64,000 bases of DNA from Deltaproteobacteria bacterium HGW-Deltaproteobacteria-6 (GTDB taxonomy: Bacteria; Desulfobacterota; Syntrophia; Syntrophales; Smithellaceae): the NCBI GenBank assembly GCA_002840435.1, contig PHAT01000004.1, forward strand, positions 1 to 64,000. Direction: 5' to 3'. The notes beneath the pieces are model-generated. The model was not told the DNA's origin. It saw only the letters and a list, made by a program, of their open reading frames with translations, and made no database searches. A program made the translations under genes and the position numbers. Of the stretch, positions 9,504 to 19,444 are shown piece after piece (within the stretch, counting starts at the first letter, position 1; the number at the start of each line of letters is the position of its first letter).

Positions 9504-10634
9504 ATGAAAATACAGTCCTGTTTGCTTGCCCTGATTCTATTGTCCTGCTTTGCCGTCCCCGACGCATTCTCGCAGATAAAATGCATCAATGCCGGCGGTG
9601 AAGCGGCGATTGTCAACCAGGACGTACCGTCAGCCAAGCTGGAAGCCGTCGCCCGCGCCAAATGGACGGCGATTGAACAGGTCGTCGGCACGGAGGTGAA
9701 GGCCGGCAGTCTGGTGCAGAACTTCACCCTGGTCGAAGATGTGATTAAAACCAAAGCAGGCGGCATGGTGAAGAGCTATAAAGTCATCGGTGAAAACGTC
9801 AAGGACGATATCCTGAATGTTAAAATCAACGCCTGCGTGGAACCATCCCAGGCCAGGGATGCCGTCTCGCAACTGGGATTAAACAACTCCATCGCCCTTT
9901 TCATTCCGGCGCGCAGACCGGGCCACCGGGGCGATGTGTTTGAAGAAACCAATATTTTATCCGAAACACTCATCGGCAAACTGATCGAACAGAATTACAC
10001 GGTCGTTGATGTCGCTCCGACGCAGGCTATTGACGCCAGAGAAATAGAAAAAGCCATCCGGTCCAACAGCACACTGTCCTTGCGCAGCATGATGTACAAA
10101 TTCCTGTCCAACCTGATTATCATCGGTAAAGTGGATTACACCATTTCCACCAAAAAAGGCGAAGATATCGGCTACGGCCTTTCCATGCCTTTCAACAACG
10201 TCACCGTAAGGCTTACTTACCGGATCATTGCCAAAAACAACAAGACCGGAAGCATGGAAATTCTGGCAAACGGCGTGGAACAGGCCAAGGGACTGGCCAA
10301 CAACGTTGAAGATGCCACTGCGGAAGCCATGAAGGAACTGGCACAGAATCTGGCGCCCGATATTCTGGACAAAGTGTCTCAATACATTAAAAACAACACG
10401 AAGAAAGTGGCCGTTCAGATCAAAGGGGTTGATGACATCGATAAAGTCCTGGAGGTCAAGCAAATCCTGCAAAGCATTGTCTGGGTATCCGAAGTGCAGG
10501 AAAAACAGATGGGCGATTTTATGGTCAGCTATCCCGAAAACACCCTGTATCTGGCTAACAGCATCAAGCAAAAAGGAAATTTCAAAATTACAAACTTCTC
10601 AAATTATTCCCTGACGCTGGAGTATCTGAGATAA
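9504..10634 (+). CDS. Exported protein with FlgT/LPP20-like N-terminal domain
   Basis: 376 residues with a signal peptide (about 1-24, cleavage near DAFSQ). Residues about 30-115 resemble the N-terminal domain of flagellar assembly protein T and LPP20-type lipoproteins, with the typical GEAAIVNQDVPSAKLEAVAR start and a long helix of Ala/Arg. The rest is a mix of alpha/beta segments without a family I can name. The C-terminal third (KKVAVQIKGVDDIDKVLEVK...) looks like a small ferredoxin-like fold. No flagellar genes are nearby, so a flagellar role should not be assumed. The ribosome binding site is GAGGTGG. The next gene, 67 bases downstream, is a CsgG-like lipoprotein; the two probably work together in the envelope. 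Confidence 0.65.
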   Translation: MKIQSCLLALILLSCFAVPDAFSQIKCINAGGEAAIVNQDVPSAKLEAVARAKWTAIEQVVGTEVKAGSLVQNFTLVEDVIKTKAGGMVKSYKVIGENVKDDILNVKINACVEPSQARDAVSQLGLNNSIALFIPARRPGHRGDVFEETNILSETLIGKLIEQNYTVVDVAPTQAIDAREIEKAIRSNSTLSLRSMMYKFLSNLIIIGKVDYTISTKKGEDIGYGLSMPFNNVTVRLTYRIIAKNNKTGSMEILANGVEQAKGLANNVEDATAEAMKELAQNLAPDILDKVSQYIKNNTKKVAVQIKGVDDIDKVLEVKQILQSIVWVSEVQEKQMGDFMVSYPENTLYLANSIKQKGNFKITNFSNYSLTLEYLR

Positions 10635-10701
10635 CAAAAAAAGGTTCTTTGTTTCAGAAAGGGAACCACCCAATAAGACGAATAAAAATCAGGAGGGAAA
10701 C

Positions 10702-11772
10702 ATGTTCATTTTGCGCGGAAAGCCCCGTCATTTTAAGTATTTTATTTTACCGGTTGTGTGTGTCGCTCTGCTTGCCTTCTCCGGATGCGCCACAAAAATC
10801 AAAGTTAACATGCTCCAGCCCGCGCAATATCACGAAGCATCGCTCACCAAAGCCGTAGCCGTTCTGCCTTTTTCAGGCCCCGGCGGACAGGAATTTGCCG
10901 CCGAAATCGAAGGGGTACTGGCCGGAATCGGCATTGATGACAAACAGTATTTCACGCTGGTTGACCGCGCCTCCGTCGACAAAACCATCAGCGAAATGAA
11001 ATTTTCGCAAAGCGGCCTGGTTGATTCGAGAACAGCCGTCAAACTCGGCAAGATGATCGGCGCTCAGGGAATCTATACGGGCGTCGTCACGCAAAACAAC
11101 TATGATGACAGCCCCTATTCTGAAAGACGTCAAACCTGCACACGATATGAGCAGAAAAGAGACGACAAGGGAAGAACTTACCAGGGCGCCTGCCTTCATT
11201 GGCGCTATTATAACGTCAATTGCACAAGACGCGTCGCTAATTTTGCAGTCTCCCCGAAACTGGTCGATGTAACAACCGGCCGGGTCCTGTACTCCCGCAA
11301 TCTCTCCTCGACAAAAGATTCATCCGGCTGCGAGGACACATCGCCTGCGGAAAGCGAAATGATTCTTCTGGATAAAGCAAAAAATCAGGTTAAGCAGGAA
11401 TTCCGCCGCGATGTCGCGCCTTACTATGTGACCCGGGAAATCCGGCTGATGGATGCAACCGACGGCATCGAATCGAAGGAAGCCATTGACAAACTCAAAC
11501 GCGGCATGGAATACGCGGACAAAAACCGCATGGACAGCGCCTGCGAACTCTGGGGACAAGCGCACAATATCGCCGCAGGCTCTTATGCCCTGCTTTACAA
11601 TCTGGGCGTCTGCGCGGAAAGCCGAGGCGATCTGGACGCAGCCCTGTCTCTTTACAGGCAGTCCGATCGGATCCTTGGCAAACCGAACGACGATATTTCC
11701 CTGGCGCTTTCCCGTGTCGGCGAAGCCATTAAGAATCGCAGCAAGATAAAAGAAGCGCTGGGTAAAAAATAG
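10702..11772 (+). CDS. CsgG-like outer-membrane lipoprotein with C-terminal TPRs
   Basis: Lipoprotein signal peptide with lipobox FSGC (Cys near residue 29). Residues about 45-215 resemble the CsgG/LpoB-type domain (AVAVLPFSGPGGQEFAAEI, YFTLVDRASVDKTISEMKF, AQGIYTGVVTQ, KLVDVTTGRVLYSRNLS). It has an unusual insertion containing several cysteines (QTC...GAC...NC, about residues 145-175) that may form disulphides. Residues about 275-345 hold one or two tetratricopeptide-like repeats (YALLYNLGVCAESRGDLDAA). True CsgG forms the curli secretion pore, but no curli genes are seen here, so I call this a CsgG-like lipoprotein of unknown export or scaffolding role. SD GGAGGG precedes the ATG by 6 bases. 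Confidence 0.72.
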   Translation: MFILRGKPRHFKYFILPVVCVALLAFSGCATKIKVNMLQPAQYHEASLTKAVAVLPFSGPGGQEFAAEIEGVLAGIGIDDKQYFTLVDRASVDKTISEMKFSQSGLVDSRTAVKLGKMIGAQGIYTGVVTQNNYDDSPYSERRQTCTRYEQKRDDKGRTYQGACLHWRYYNVNCTRRVANFAVSPKLVDVTTGRVLYSRNLSSTKDSSGCEDTSPAESEMILLDKAKNQVKQEFRRDVAPYYVTREIRLMDATDGIESKEAIDKLKRGMEYADKNRMDSACELWGQAHNIAAGSYALLYNLGVCAESRGDLDAALSLYRQSDRILGKPNDDISLALSRVGEAIKNRSKIKEALGKK

Positions 11773-11826
11773 AGCAGCAAAACCAAGACACAACCACCGG
11801 ATGGCCTGGTGGTTGCGAAAGACCGT

Positions 11827-11879
11827 AAAAGGCGGCCGAGGTCATGCGCAGCAACCGGCGCGTAACCTGGCCGCCTTTT
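11827..11879. terminator. Bidirectional terminator between convergent genes
   Basis: An 11-bp perfect stem (11827-11837 with 11869-11879) has A-run and T-run on its two sides, so it can stop transcription in both directions. It separates the CsgG-like gene from the leftward phosphorelay operon. A second inverted repeat, CAACCACC/GGTGGTTG, lies just left of it at about 11791-11815. Confidence 0.85.
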
Positions 11880-12012
11880 GTATGATTGGTTGGGCGGAAG
11901 CGGGATCTTTCCGCACATCAGTTCGGCGCGCAAAATCAAAAATGAAGAGGGACCGCGTTTATCATCACCCTGCCGGCTGATTCATAACAACACCTCCCGG
12001 AAACCTGTTGCC

Positions 12013-12657
12013 TTATTCCTTTTTTTCATCTGCGCTTTCCTCTTTGTCTTTGATATCCTGATTTTCCTCTTTCTTCTCTTCTTTTTTCCCCTCCGTCTTT
12101 TCCTCTTTCTTTTCAACCGGTTTTTTTAAAGGCGGCTCTTTTACGGGCGTTTCGGGTTTAAACGCGTCTCTGGCCATCGCCTCCAGATACCTCCGGCAGG
12201 CAATCAGAGCAGCCGATGCTCGGGTATGATCAATTTTTTCATAATACTTTAAAATCCGGTCGCCGATTTCCCTGACGCTGAAGGGTTTGACAATGTATCC
12301 CTGAATGCCCTGTTTCATCATCAGGGTCACATCATCTTTTTTGTTCAGACTGGTGGACATGATGATTGTCGTGGACTTGTCATTGAATTTGCTTCTGATT
12401 TCTTTCAGGACGGAATAGCCGGTCATCACGGGCAGCATGATGTCCAAAATGATGATATCCGGTTGCCACTCATTATAGCAGACCAGCGCGTCATGGCCGT
12501 TTGCGGCAAAGCGTTTTTCAAAAATACTGTCGGGCAAACCGCGATTATAGAGCAAATTGATATTCGGGCTGTCTTCGACAATCAATATTTTTATCTTGTT
12601 TCCTGTAAAATTCCCGTCCGATCCGATCAGAGCATTTATTTCATCATTACTCAGCAT
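12013..12657 (-). CDS. Response regulator with receiver domain and Lys/Glu-rich tail
   Basis: A receiver domain at about residues 22-140: acidic pocket in ILIVEDS, phospho-acceptor Asp in IIILDIMLPVMTGY, Thr/Ser in IIMSTSL, Lys in YIVKPFS. No DNA-binding or enzymatic output follows. Instead the last 50 residues are an extremely charged Lys/Glu tract that is probably disordered. I start it at the ATG at 12657, with GAAGG 6 bases upstream; a TTG at 12663 is also in frame. It overlaps the 3' end of the HPt gene by 11 bases, so translation is coupled. It is the likely terminal phosphate acceptor of the giant kinase and HPt protein upstream. Confidence 0.85.
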   Translation of the reverse strand: MLSNDEINALIGSDGNFTGNKIKILIVEDSPNINLLYNRGLPDSIFEKRFAANGHDALVCYNEWQPDIIILDIMLPVMTGYSVLKEIRSKFNDKSTTIIMSTSLNKKDDVTLMMKQGIQGYIVKPFSVREIGDRILKYYEKIDHTRASAALIACRRYLEAMARDAFKPETPVKEPPLKKPVEKKEEKTEGKKEEKKEENQDIKDKEESADEKKE

Positions 12658-12964
12658 AAACAACCTTCACTTGATTCAGATAATTGGTCAGAGCATTCAC
12701 ACATTCACTGACGGCGGAAAGATTATTCGAAAGCGCCGCCCCCTCAATGGCCTTGCCCGTCTTACTGATATCGTCAAAACCATAACCGCTGCCATAGCTT
12801 TTCATACTGTGGCCTATCCTGCGAACGGTTCCTAGATCATTTTCAGAGAGGGCTTTAACAATCGCATCGATATCCTTTCTGGTATTCTCCATAAACTGGG
12901 GGATGAGGTCTTCCAGCTCCGGATCGATTTTTACGATGATGGCATTTTTTTTATCCGTCGTCAT
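12647..12964 (-). CDS. Histidine phosphotransfer (HPt) protein
   Basis: 105 residues forming a single four-helix HPt domain. The phosphorylatable His lies in IGHSMKSYGSGYGF (about residue 52), matching the HPt pattern HxLKGxxxxxG with Met for Leu and Ser for Gly. It shuttles phosphate between the receiver of a hybrid kinase and another receiver. Its start codon overlaps the stop codon of the giant kinase (ATGA at 12961-12964), direct evidence for a shared pathway. Confidence 0.88.
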   Translation of the reverse strand: MTTDKKNAIIVKIDPELEDLIPQFMENTRKDIDAIVKALSENDLGTVRRIGHSMKSYGSGYGFDDISKTGKAIEGAALSNNLSAVSECVNALTNYLNQVKVVYAE

Positions 12965-15900
12965 TTTAGTTTCTCCTGATGGGTTTGCTCCAGAATTGCC
13001 GCCACCAGCTCATCTTTCCGGATGGGTTTGGTCAGATGCGCATTGCAGCCCGCGGCCAGGCTTTTTTCAACATCTTCTTTGAAAACATGGGCGGTCAGCG
13101 CCAGTACGGGGGTCGGCCCCGCTCCCGTTTCTTCTTCCCACTTGCGGATTTCGCGGGTTGCCGTATAACCGTCCATCACCGGCATCTGCATATCCATGAG
13201 AACCACATCATAAACACCCGCCTGAAATTTGGCGAGCGCAACCTGGCCGTTCTCAGCTTCATCGATCATAAAGGGCGTTTTCTTCAAATAGGAGCGAATG
13301 AGCATTCTGTTGTTTTCGGCATCCTCCACCAGCAGGATTTTAAGCGGCGCCAGTTGATCAAACGGCTGAACCGGTGTTTCCATTTTGACGACAACCCCTT
13401 GAAGCCCCAGGGTCTTCATGATAATTTCCTTCAAATCGGATTTTTTTACCGGTTTGACCAGATAACCGGAAATACCTGATTTATGAACCCGGGCCATGTC
13501 AATATTGAAGGAATCCGACGTCATCATGATCATTTTGGAGTCGTTCAATCTGGGGTCGTTTCGGATAAACTCCGCAAGCTCAAAGCCGTCCATGCCCGGC
13601 ATATGACGGTCCACGATAATCAAATCGTAAGGAAAGCTCCGGGATCGCATCTGCCGTCTGAGTTCCTTCATCGCATCCTTCGCGTCAAAGGCCTCGGTCA
13701 CGATCGCGCCCCAGGGTGAAATCATTCGATTGACGATCAGACGGTTCGTGGCGTTATCATCGACTACCAGCACCCTCAAACCCTTCATATCGATCGCAGG
13801 CTCCTGCGTCTTGAGACCTGTATCTTTCTGCCGCCCAAACTTCAGCGTGAAGAAGAAACGACTACCACGGCCATCCTCGCTTTCCACGGATAGTTTCCCT
13901 CCCATCAGCTCCACCAGCTTCTGGGAAATAGCCAGACCCAGTCCCGTTCCGCCGAATTTGCGGGTCACGGAAGAGTCTGCCTGGGAGAACCGCTCAAAAA
14001 TGATCGGCAGTTTCTCGGCGGGTATGCCGATCCCTGTATCCCGGATGGAAAAACGGATAGCGCATTCTCCGGGAGACGATTCTTCGTGAACCGCCTCAAT
14101 CGAGACCGTGACCTCTCCCTGTTCCGTAAATTTTATAGCATTGCCGATCAGATTCATCAATACCTGCCGGAGGCGCTGCTGGTCTCCCACCAGGGCGGAC
14201 GGCACATGATGAGGAATATCGATGATCAGTTCGATGCGTTTCTTGTGAGCCTGCAGCGCCAGAATCGCGGATATTTTTTCGATCACATCCACCAGATCAA
14301 ATCCGGCATATTCCATTTCAACTTTGCCCGCCTCAATTTTAGAATAATCCAGAATATTGTTGATAATGCCAAGCAACGATTCTCCCGCATTATGGAAGGT
14401 CCGGACGTAGTTTTGCTGGTCGTCGTCGAGTCTTGTTTCCGCCAGCAGATCGGACATGCCGATAATGGCGTTGAGCGGCGTGCGGATCTCATGACTCATA
14501 ATGGATAGAAACTCGCTTTTCGCCCGGTTCGCTTCTTCGGCCTTTTCCTTCTCCGCGCGCAGTTCTTCCTCCGCCTGCTTCTGATCGGTAATATCCGTAA
14601 TCAGACCCAATGTCGCAGGCCTCCCCTCCCAGTCGATCAGGACGGAATTGTTCAGCGTCCATCTGGTTTGACCGCTCTTGTTCAGGGATCGGTATATGTA
14701 ATTGGTGGGAGTCGCATCTCCGCCGATCTTCTGAAGATATCTCTCCATTACCAGTTTACGGTCATCCGGATGAACGAGGTCGAAAGCGGGAATCGACAGA
14801 AATTCCTGCTCCGAAAAGCCCGAAGACTCTATGGCCTTCTGGTTTGCGAATTTTACCATCCCATCCTGCACCACCATAATGATTTCGTTGGCGGTTTCCA
14901 CGAGAAGACGGTATCTTTGTTCACTCAGGTGAAGCGCATCCTCCGCTTGTTTGCGTTGGGTGATATCCTGATGCGTACCGGACATCAGGAGCGGCCTGCC
15001 GTCTGCATCCCAACTGGCTACACTCCCGCGGTCAAGCACCCAAATCCAGCGGCCGTCTTTATGTCTCATCCGGCATTCGTATTCATAGTAAGCCAACTCG
15101 CCCCGGAAGTGCCTCTCGAGCAGATGATTGCTTGCCGCAAAGTCTTCGGGATGTGCAAATTTCATCCAGGTTTTAATGGAGATCGGGGACAACTCGCTCA
15201 GCGTATAACCGATAATTTCCGCCCAGCGTTCGTTAAAAACCGCTTCGCCTGTCTGGACATTCCATTCCCAGGTTCCGACATTGGTGCCCCGGATGATGCT
15301 GCCCAGACGCTGTCGCTCTTCTTTCAGGTCCGTTTCAACCTTCTTGCGGTCCGTAATATCCACCAGCGTGCCTTCGAGATACTGGATATCACCCGCTTCA
15401 TCGTATACCGCGTAGATGTTGATGGACCCCCAGAAGCTGCTTTTATCCTTGCGGATCAATTCCACCTCATAGCCTTCCAATCTGCCCGCGCGTCTGATCG
15501 TCTGCAGCAGATATTCCCGGTCGGATGGATTCGCATAAAGTTCAAGGCCGATGTTTTTGATATTCTCGATCATTTCCTGCGGCGATGCGTACCCGAACAT
15601 CTCAGCCACAGCGGAATTCAAACTGATGGATTTTCCGTCCATCGTATTCTGAAAAATCCCGTTGACGGAATTCTCAAATATCGAGCGGTACTTCTCTTCA
15701 CTTTTTTTAAGCTCCTGCTCCATGTGCTTGTGTTCGGTCACATCACGCGAAACACCGACCACGGAGACAACGCTGCCATCCGGACCCACAACGGGCGTGG
15801 CGTTCGCCGCGTGCCAATGCCACGTGCCGTCGGCATGCCGGACCCGATATTCCGGACTCGGTAAAACAGCGGCGTCCTGAACCATGGAGTGAAGATATTT

Positions 15901-18900
15901 CAGGCAGACGGCAAGGTCATCCGGATGCACGATCAGCTGAAACGACGTATTGACCAGGGATGAAGGCAGGTGCCCGGTGATCCGCTCCCACGACGGTGAA
16001 AGATACGTGAAGATGCCTTCCACCGTCAGGTTCCAGATCAGGTCGGAGGAGTGATCGACCAGCAGGCGGTACTTCGACTCGCTTTCCTGAAGGGCCGATT
16101 CCGTCTGCTTGCGTATCAGCGCCTCCCCGATATGGTTGGCAAGGCTCTCCAGAGCGTTGATCGTATCGAGGCTGAACTGATTTTTCCGGCGGTCGTTGAG
16201 CTGCAGCAGACCGATAATCTGCTGACTGGCCCGGATGGGCACGAGTGCGATGGAAGCATAACCATAATGCATGCATTCGTTGCGGGGTTGGTGCCTGGGA
16301 TCCTCTTTTGCGGGAAGATCAAGAAGCGGATAAGAATCGTTGGTCCAGAAGCTTCCACCCGGCGTAAAGAGCGGATGAGACGGATCGGTCTTTCCCGAGA
16401 TGACCAGACCGCAGGTGCATTCCAGCATCACACTGCCGTCCGACCATCGGCAGGCGCAACCATTGTGGTCGCGGACGACCAGCGAATTTTCCTTCATCAG
16501 AAAATCGGCAGGGAAACCGGTCTGGTCATAATAAGGGTAATCCTCGCCGTTTTGCAGCCTTATTCCCACAGCATCGTGACCGGTTGCCGCTTTTATGGCG
16601 GAAAGAATATGGCGGATGGAATCATGATAATTGGATGATTCGTTGAGAATCGACAACACTTCGGTGGAAAGGCTGCGGTAACGTTCCGCCTGCTTGCGTT
16701 CAGCAATATCGCTCAAGGTCCCGATCATCCGCAAAACTTTCCCGTCCGCATCCCACTCAACCGCTTTGCCACGCGTAGACACCCAGGAGTACCTGCCGGA
16801 TTTCATTTTCATCCGCAATTCAATATTAAAACTCTCACTGTTGCTGACGCTCCTGCTCAATTCCTGCTCGACGCGGTCAACATCTTCCGGATGCACCAAC
16901 TCACGCCACTTCAAATATGACGATTCAAAGTCTCCATTCTGATAACCAAGCATGGTGTAATAGGAAGGGCTGAAATACGCGCGGCCGCTCGGAACATGCC
17001 AGTCCCAAATCCCGTCATTCACGGCGGTAAGCGCTTCGGAATAGCGGGCCTCGCTCGCCACGAGAGCCGCTTCGGCGCGTTTTCGCTGGGCGACTTCCCA
17101 GGCGACGTCGGCAAAGAAAGAAACCAGCGCCACATCTTCTTCCGTATAGTCTGCCGGTTTGTTCCCGATGCCCAGAATGGAAACGATCTTCCCGCCGCGC
17201 AGAATGGGCACAACCAGCTCCCGGATGACGGGGGCGTGGCCTTCCGGTAATCCTCTGCGGTGCGGCAGAGAGGCAAAATCATTATGAATGACCGGTTTTC
17301 CGGTATGTACGCAATCCGCCCAGACACCGGCCTCTTCAATCGGATAATGCAGGCCGTAACCCTCGGCCTTGCAGAATTCCCTCACCGTCCGGGTGGACCA
17401 GGCCTGCAATGAAAGCATTTTCTGATCACTTTCCACAAAATGATAGAAACCGATTGGACTGTCCGTTAACTTGCCGACCTCATCGAGCGCTCTTTGCAGG
17501 ACGTCGCCCAGCGCGTGCGAAGCGGCAAATTCCAGCAGGTCGAGGCGCGCACGCAGCAAATCCTCATTACGTCTGCGCTCGGTGATATCGCGCAGTGACC
17601 CCTCAATACCGGCGGGTTTTCCATTGGCGTCAAAATAAAAGTGGGAGTTGGTGGAGGTAATAATGACGCGGCCGTCTTTGGCTTTGAGCCTGAGCTCATA
17701 ATCGGTTACTTCTCCCTGCTCCATGATTGTTCTGACCAGTTCAGCTCTATCCTGAGAATCGCAATAGATGGTTTCCACCGGTTTCCCGATCAGGTCTTCC
17801 GGTCTGAAGCCCGCATATTTTTCAATCGAAGGGCTTAATTCGACAATAATGCCATCCTGATCGGTCTGGTAAAACACATCCTGAACGTTTTCGAAAATTT
17901 TTCTGAATTTGCCCTCGCTTTCGCGAAGCGCCTCTTCCATCTGCTTGCGCTTGGTAATATCCCGGGAGATGCCCAGAATGCCGATCAGTTCTCCTTGGGT
18001 GTTGCGCATACCGGTGATTGTTGCCTCCGTCCACACGGTCTTGCCGTTTTTGCAGGGCACTTCCCATTCACCGCGATATGCCTGCATGGTCGCTTCGCTT
18101 TGCACGGCGGCCAGACTGGATTTGGCAATGACCGCCGACTGCGGCGTCAGCGCCTCATCAATCGACAGTTGCATAGCCTCGTCAACCGTATAGCCGGACA
18201 ACTTCTCCACGGATGGACTGACATAAGTATAACGGCCCTCAAAGTTCATGGTCCAGATCACATCCGAAACATTCTCCGCCAGCCGGCGATACCGTTCCTC
18301 ACTGCTGCGCAGGGCTTCCTCCGTCTGCATGCGCTCGGTAAGATTGGTGAGGAAATTCAAGGTTCCGGGAGAGCCTTCCCATTCGATGATGACGGCATTG
18401 ATTTCAAACCAGCAGACACTTCCGCCTTTGGTAACCGCTCTGAACTTGTATACCGATGAATCGGCCATGTCGCCCGCAAGACGCTTTTGATAATGCTGCA
18501 CCACCATATCCCGATCGTCAGGGTAGATGAATTCCACAAACGGCCGGGTATAGATATCCTCCAGCGAATAGCCCATCATCCTGGAAAGGATCGGATTGGC
18601 ATATTGGATCATGCCGTTCTGGACAACGAGAATCGACTGACCTGCGTTCTCGATCAGTTTTCTGTAGTGTGATTCGCTTTGCCGCAGTTCCTGCTCCGCG
18701 CGTTTGCGGTCGGCAATGTCACTTTCCAGATCGTTGATCAACCCGCGATTGAGCGCCAGAAAAAGCGCCAGAGTCATGGTAATCATCAGCATTTGGTAGA
18801 TCATGATGACGGCCGTGTCGTATATGCCGGACAAAAACAGGTCGCTTCCGGAAGGCGTCGTCAGATCAATGAAGATACGGGCAACGCTGGCCGCACCGTA

Positions 18901-19386
18901 TGCCGCAAGAACAATAGCCGCCGGCTTGATGACGCGTTCCTTGTCCGCATCCCTCAGGCGTATGATCCGCCAGATGTGCTGGGAGCAGATGAATAAGAGC
19001 GCTATGGATACGTTGAGCTTGCGCGCCAGAAGGCTGGGCTCGGCATAGGTGAAATAACCCTGAACCAGAATGAAAGCCGCAAGCAGAATGTAATTGAGAT
19101 ACTGTCTGCCTTTGATGTTCGCATAGCGCTCCACACCGATGCAGACCAGAAGGATCGCCGCCGGAATCAGAGCATTCCCGATAACAATGGAAAAAAAATC
19201 CGGAATAAGGCCGCGCAGGACAAGCAATAAAATTGCCAGGAAGTGTACCGCAAAGCTGGCCGGCCAGAACCCGATTGCCGAAAAGCGCCTGCGGTTCTGC
19301 GTCCACAGCGAAATCATGATCATGGTGCAAATCGCGTTGCTGATGACATAGCTGAAAAGAACCGTTTTCATGTCCAGAATGTTCAT
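12961..19386 (-). CDS. Giant membrane hybrid histidine kinase: 8 PAS, 2 GAF, HisKA, HATPase, 2 receivers
   Basis: 2141 residues. Order of parts (approximate): about seven TM segments (1-212); PAS1 (237-355); PAS2 (365-485); PAS3 (495-605); GAF1 (613-770); PAS4 (780-895); GAF2 (900-1090, with Cys-rich HNGCACRW and ECTCG); PAS5 (1102-1220); PAS6 (1229-1345); PAS7 (1355-1475); PAS8 (1487-1605); HisKA with FLSIMSHEIRTPLNAIIGMS (His near 1632); HATPase_c (1735-1850, GTGLGLAIS); receiver 1 (1872-1990, Asp in IIVDRHMPGMDG); receiver 2 (2015-2130, Asp in VLMDMQMPVMDG). It senses several signals through its PAS/GAF tower and starts a multistep phosphorelay ending in the HPt and stand-alone receivers next to it. 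PAS1 and PAS8 resemble each other strongly, pointing to internal duplication. Signals and output are unknown; the GAF2 cysteines could bind metal or a cluster. Confidence 0.92.
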   Translation of the reverse strand: MNILDMKTVLFSYVISNAICTMIMISLWTQNRRRFSAIGFWPASFAVHFLAILLLVLRGLIPDFFSIVIGNALIPAAILLVCIGVERYANIKGRQYLNYILLAAFILVQGYFTYAEPSLLARKLNVSIALLFICSQHIWRIIRLRDADKERVIKPAAIVLAAYGAASVARIFIDLTTPSGSDLFLSGIYDTAVIMIYQMLMITMTLALFLALNRGLINDLESDIADRKRAEQELRQSESHYRKLIENAGQSILVVQNGMIQYANPILSRMMGYSLEDIYTRPFVEFIYPDDRDMVVQHYQKRLAGDMADSSVYKFRAVTKGGSVCWFEINAVIIEWEGSPGTLNFLTNLTERMQTEEALRSSEERYRRLAENVSDVIWTMNFEGRYTYVSPSVEKLSGYTVDEAMQLSIDEALTPQSAVIAKSSLAAVQSEATMQAYRGEWEVPCKNGKTVWTEATITGMRNTQGELIGILGISRDITKRKQMEEALRESEGKFRKIFENVQDVFYQTDQDGIIVELSPSIEKYAGFRPEDLIGKPVETIYCDSQDRAELVRTIMEQGEVTDYELRLKAKDGRVIITSTNSHFYFDANGKPAGIEGSLRDITERRRNEDLLRARLDLLEFAASHALGDVLQRALDEVGKLTDSPIGFYHFVESDQKMLSLQAWSTRTVREFCKAEGYGLHYPIEEAGVWADCVHTGKPVIHNDFASLPHRRGLPEGHAPVIRELVVPILRGGKIVSILGIGNKPADYTEEDVALVSFFADVAWEVAQRKRAEAALVASEARYSEALTAVNDGIWDWHVPSGRAYFSPSYYTMLGYQNGDFESSYLKWRELVHPEDVDRVEQELSRSVSNSESFNIELRMKMKSGRYSWVSTRGKAVEWDADGKVLRMIGTLSDIAERKQAERYRSLSTEVLSILNESSNYHDSIRHILSAIKAATGHDAVGIRLQNGEDYPYYDQTGFPADFLMKENSLVVRDHNGCACRWSDGSVMLECTCGLVISGKTDPSHPLFTPGGSFWTNDSYPLLDLPAKEDPRHQPRNECMHYGYASIALVPIRASQQIIGLLQLNDRRKNQFSLDTINALESLANHIGEALIRKQTESALQESESKYRLLVDHSSDLIWNLTVEGIFTYLSPSWERITGHLPSSLVNTSFQLIVHPDDLAVCLKYLHSMVQDAAVLPSPEYRVRHADGTWHWHAANATPVVGPDGSVVSVVGVSRDVTEHKHMEQELKKSEEKYRSIFENSVNGIFQNTMDGKSISLNSAVAEMFGYASPQEMIENIKNIGLELYANPSDREYLLQTIRRAGRLEGYEVELIRKDKSSFWGSINIYAVYDEAGDIQYLEGTLVDITDRKKVETDLKEERQRLGSIIRGTNVGTWEWNVQTGEAVFNERWAEIIGYTLSELSPISIKTWMKFAHPEDFAASNHLLERHFRGELAYYEYECRMRHKDGRWIWVLDRGSVASWDADGRPLLMSGTHQDITQRKQAEDALHLSEQRYRLLVETANEIIMVVQDGMVKFANQKAIESSGFSEQEFLSIPAFDLVHPDDRKLVMERYLQKIGGDATPTNYIYRSLNKSGQTRWTLNNSVLIDWEGRPATLGLITDITDQKQAEEELRAEKEKAEEANRAKSEFLSIMSHEIRTPLNAIIGMSDLLAETRLDDDQQNYVRTFHNAGESLLGIINNILDYSKIEAGKVEMEYAGFDLVDVIEKISAILALQAHKKRIELIIDIPHHVPSALVGDQQRLRQVLMNLIGNAIKFTEQGEVTVSIEAVHEESSPGECAIRFSIRDTGIGIPAEKLPIIFERFSQADSSVTRKFGGTGLGLAISQKLVELMGGKLSVESEDGRGSRFFFTLKFGRQKDTGLKTQEPAIDMKGLRVLVVDDNATNRLIVNRMISPWGAIVTEAFDAKDAMKELRRQMRSRSFPYDLIIVDRHMPGMDGFELAEFIRNDPRLNDSKMIMMTSDSFNIDMARVHKSGISGYLVKPVKKSDLKEIIMKTLGLQGVVVKMETPVQPFDQLAPLKILLVEDAENNRMLIRSYLKKTPFMIDEAENGQVALAKFQAGVYDVVLMDMQMPVMDGYTATREIRKWEEETGAGPTPVLALTAHVFKEDVEKSLAAGCNAHLTKPIRKDELVAAILEQTHQEKLK

Positions 19387-19444
19387 ATCAACTCACTATT
19401 GCAAACAGGCAAATATTTTGTTCATGACGGATGCAAAGGCTTGA

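Noticed and set aside
10702-11772. Curli secretion gene csgG
   Set aside because: The domain is similar, but the Cys-rich insertion, TPR tail and lack of other csg genes argue against naming it so.
14668-15864. A 398-codon rightward frame antisense to the giant kinase
   Set aside because: Its residues mirror PAS domain codons on the other strand; no start signal and no recognisable protein features.
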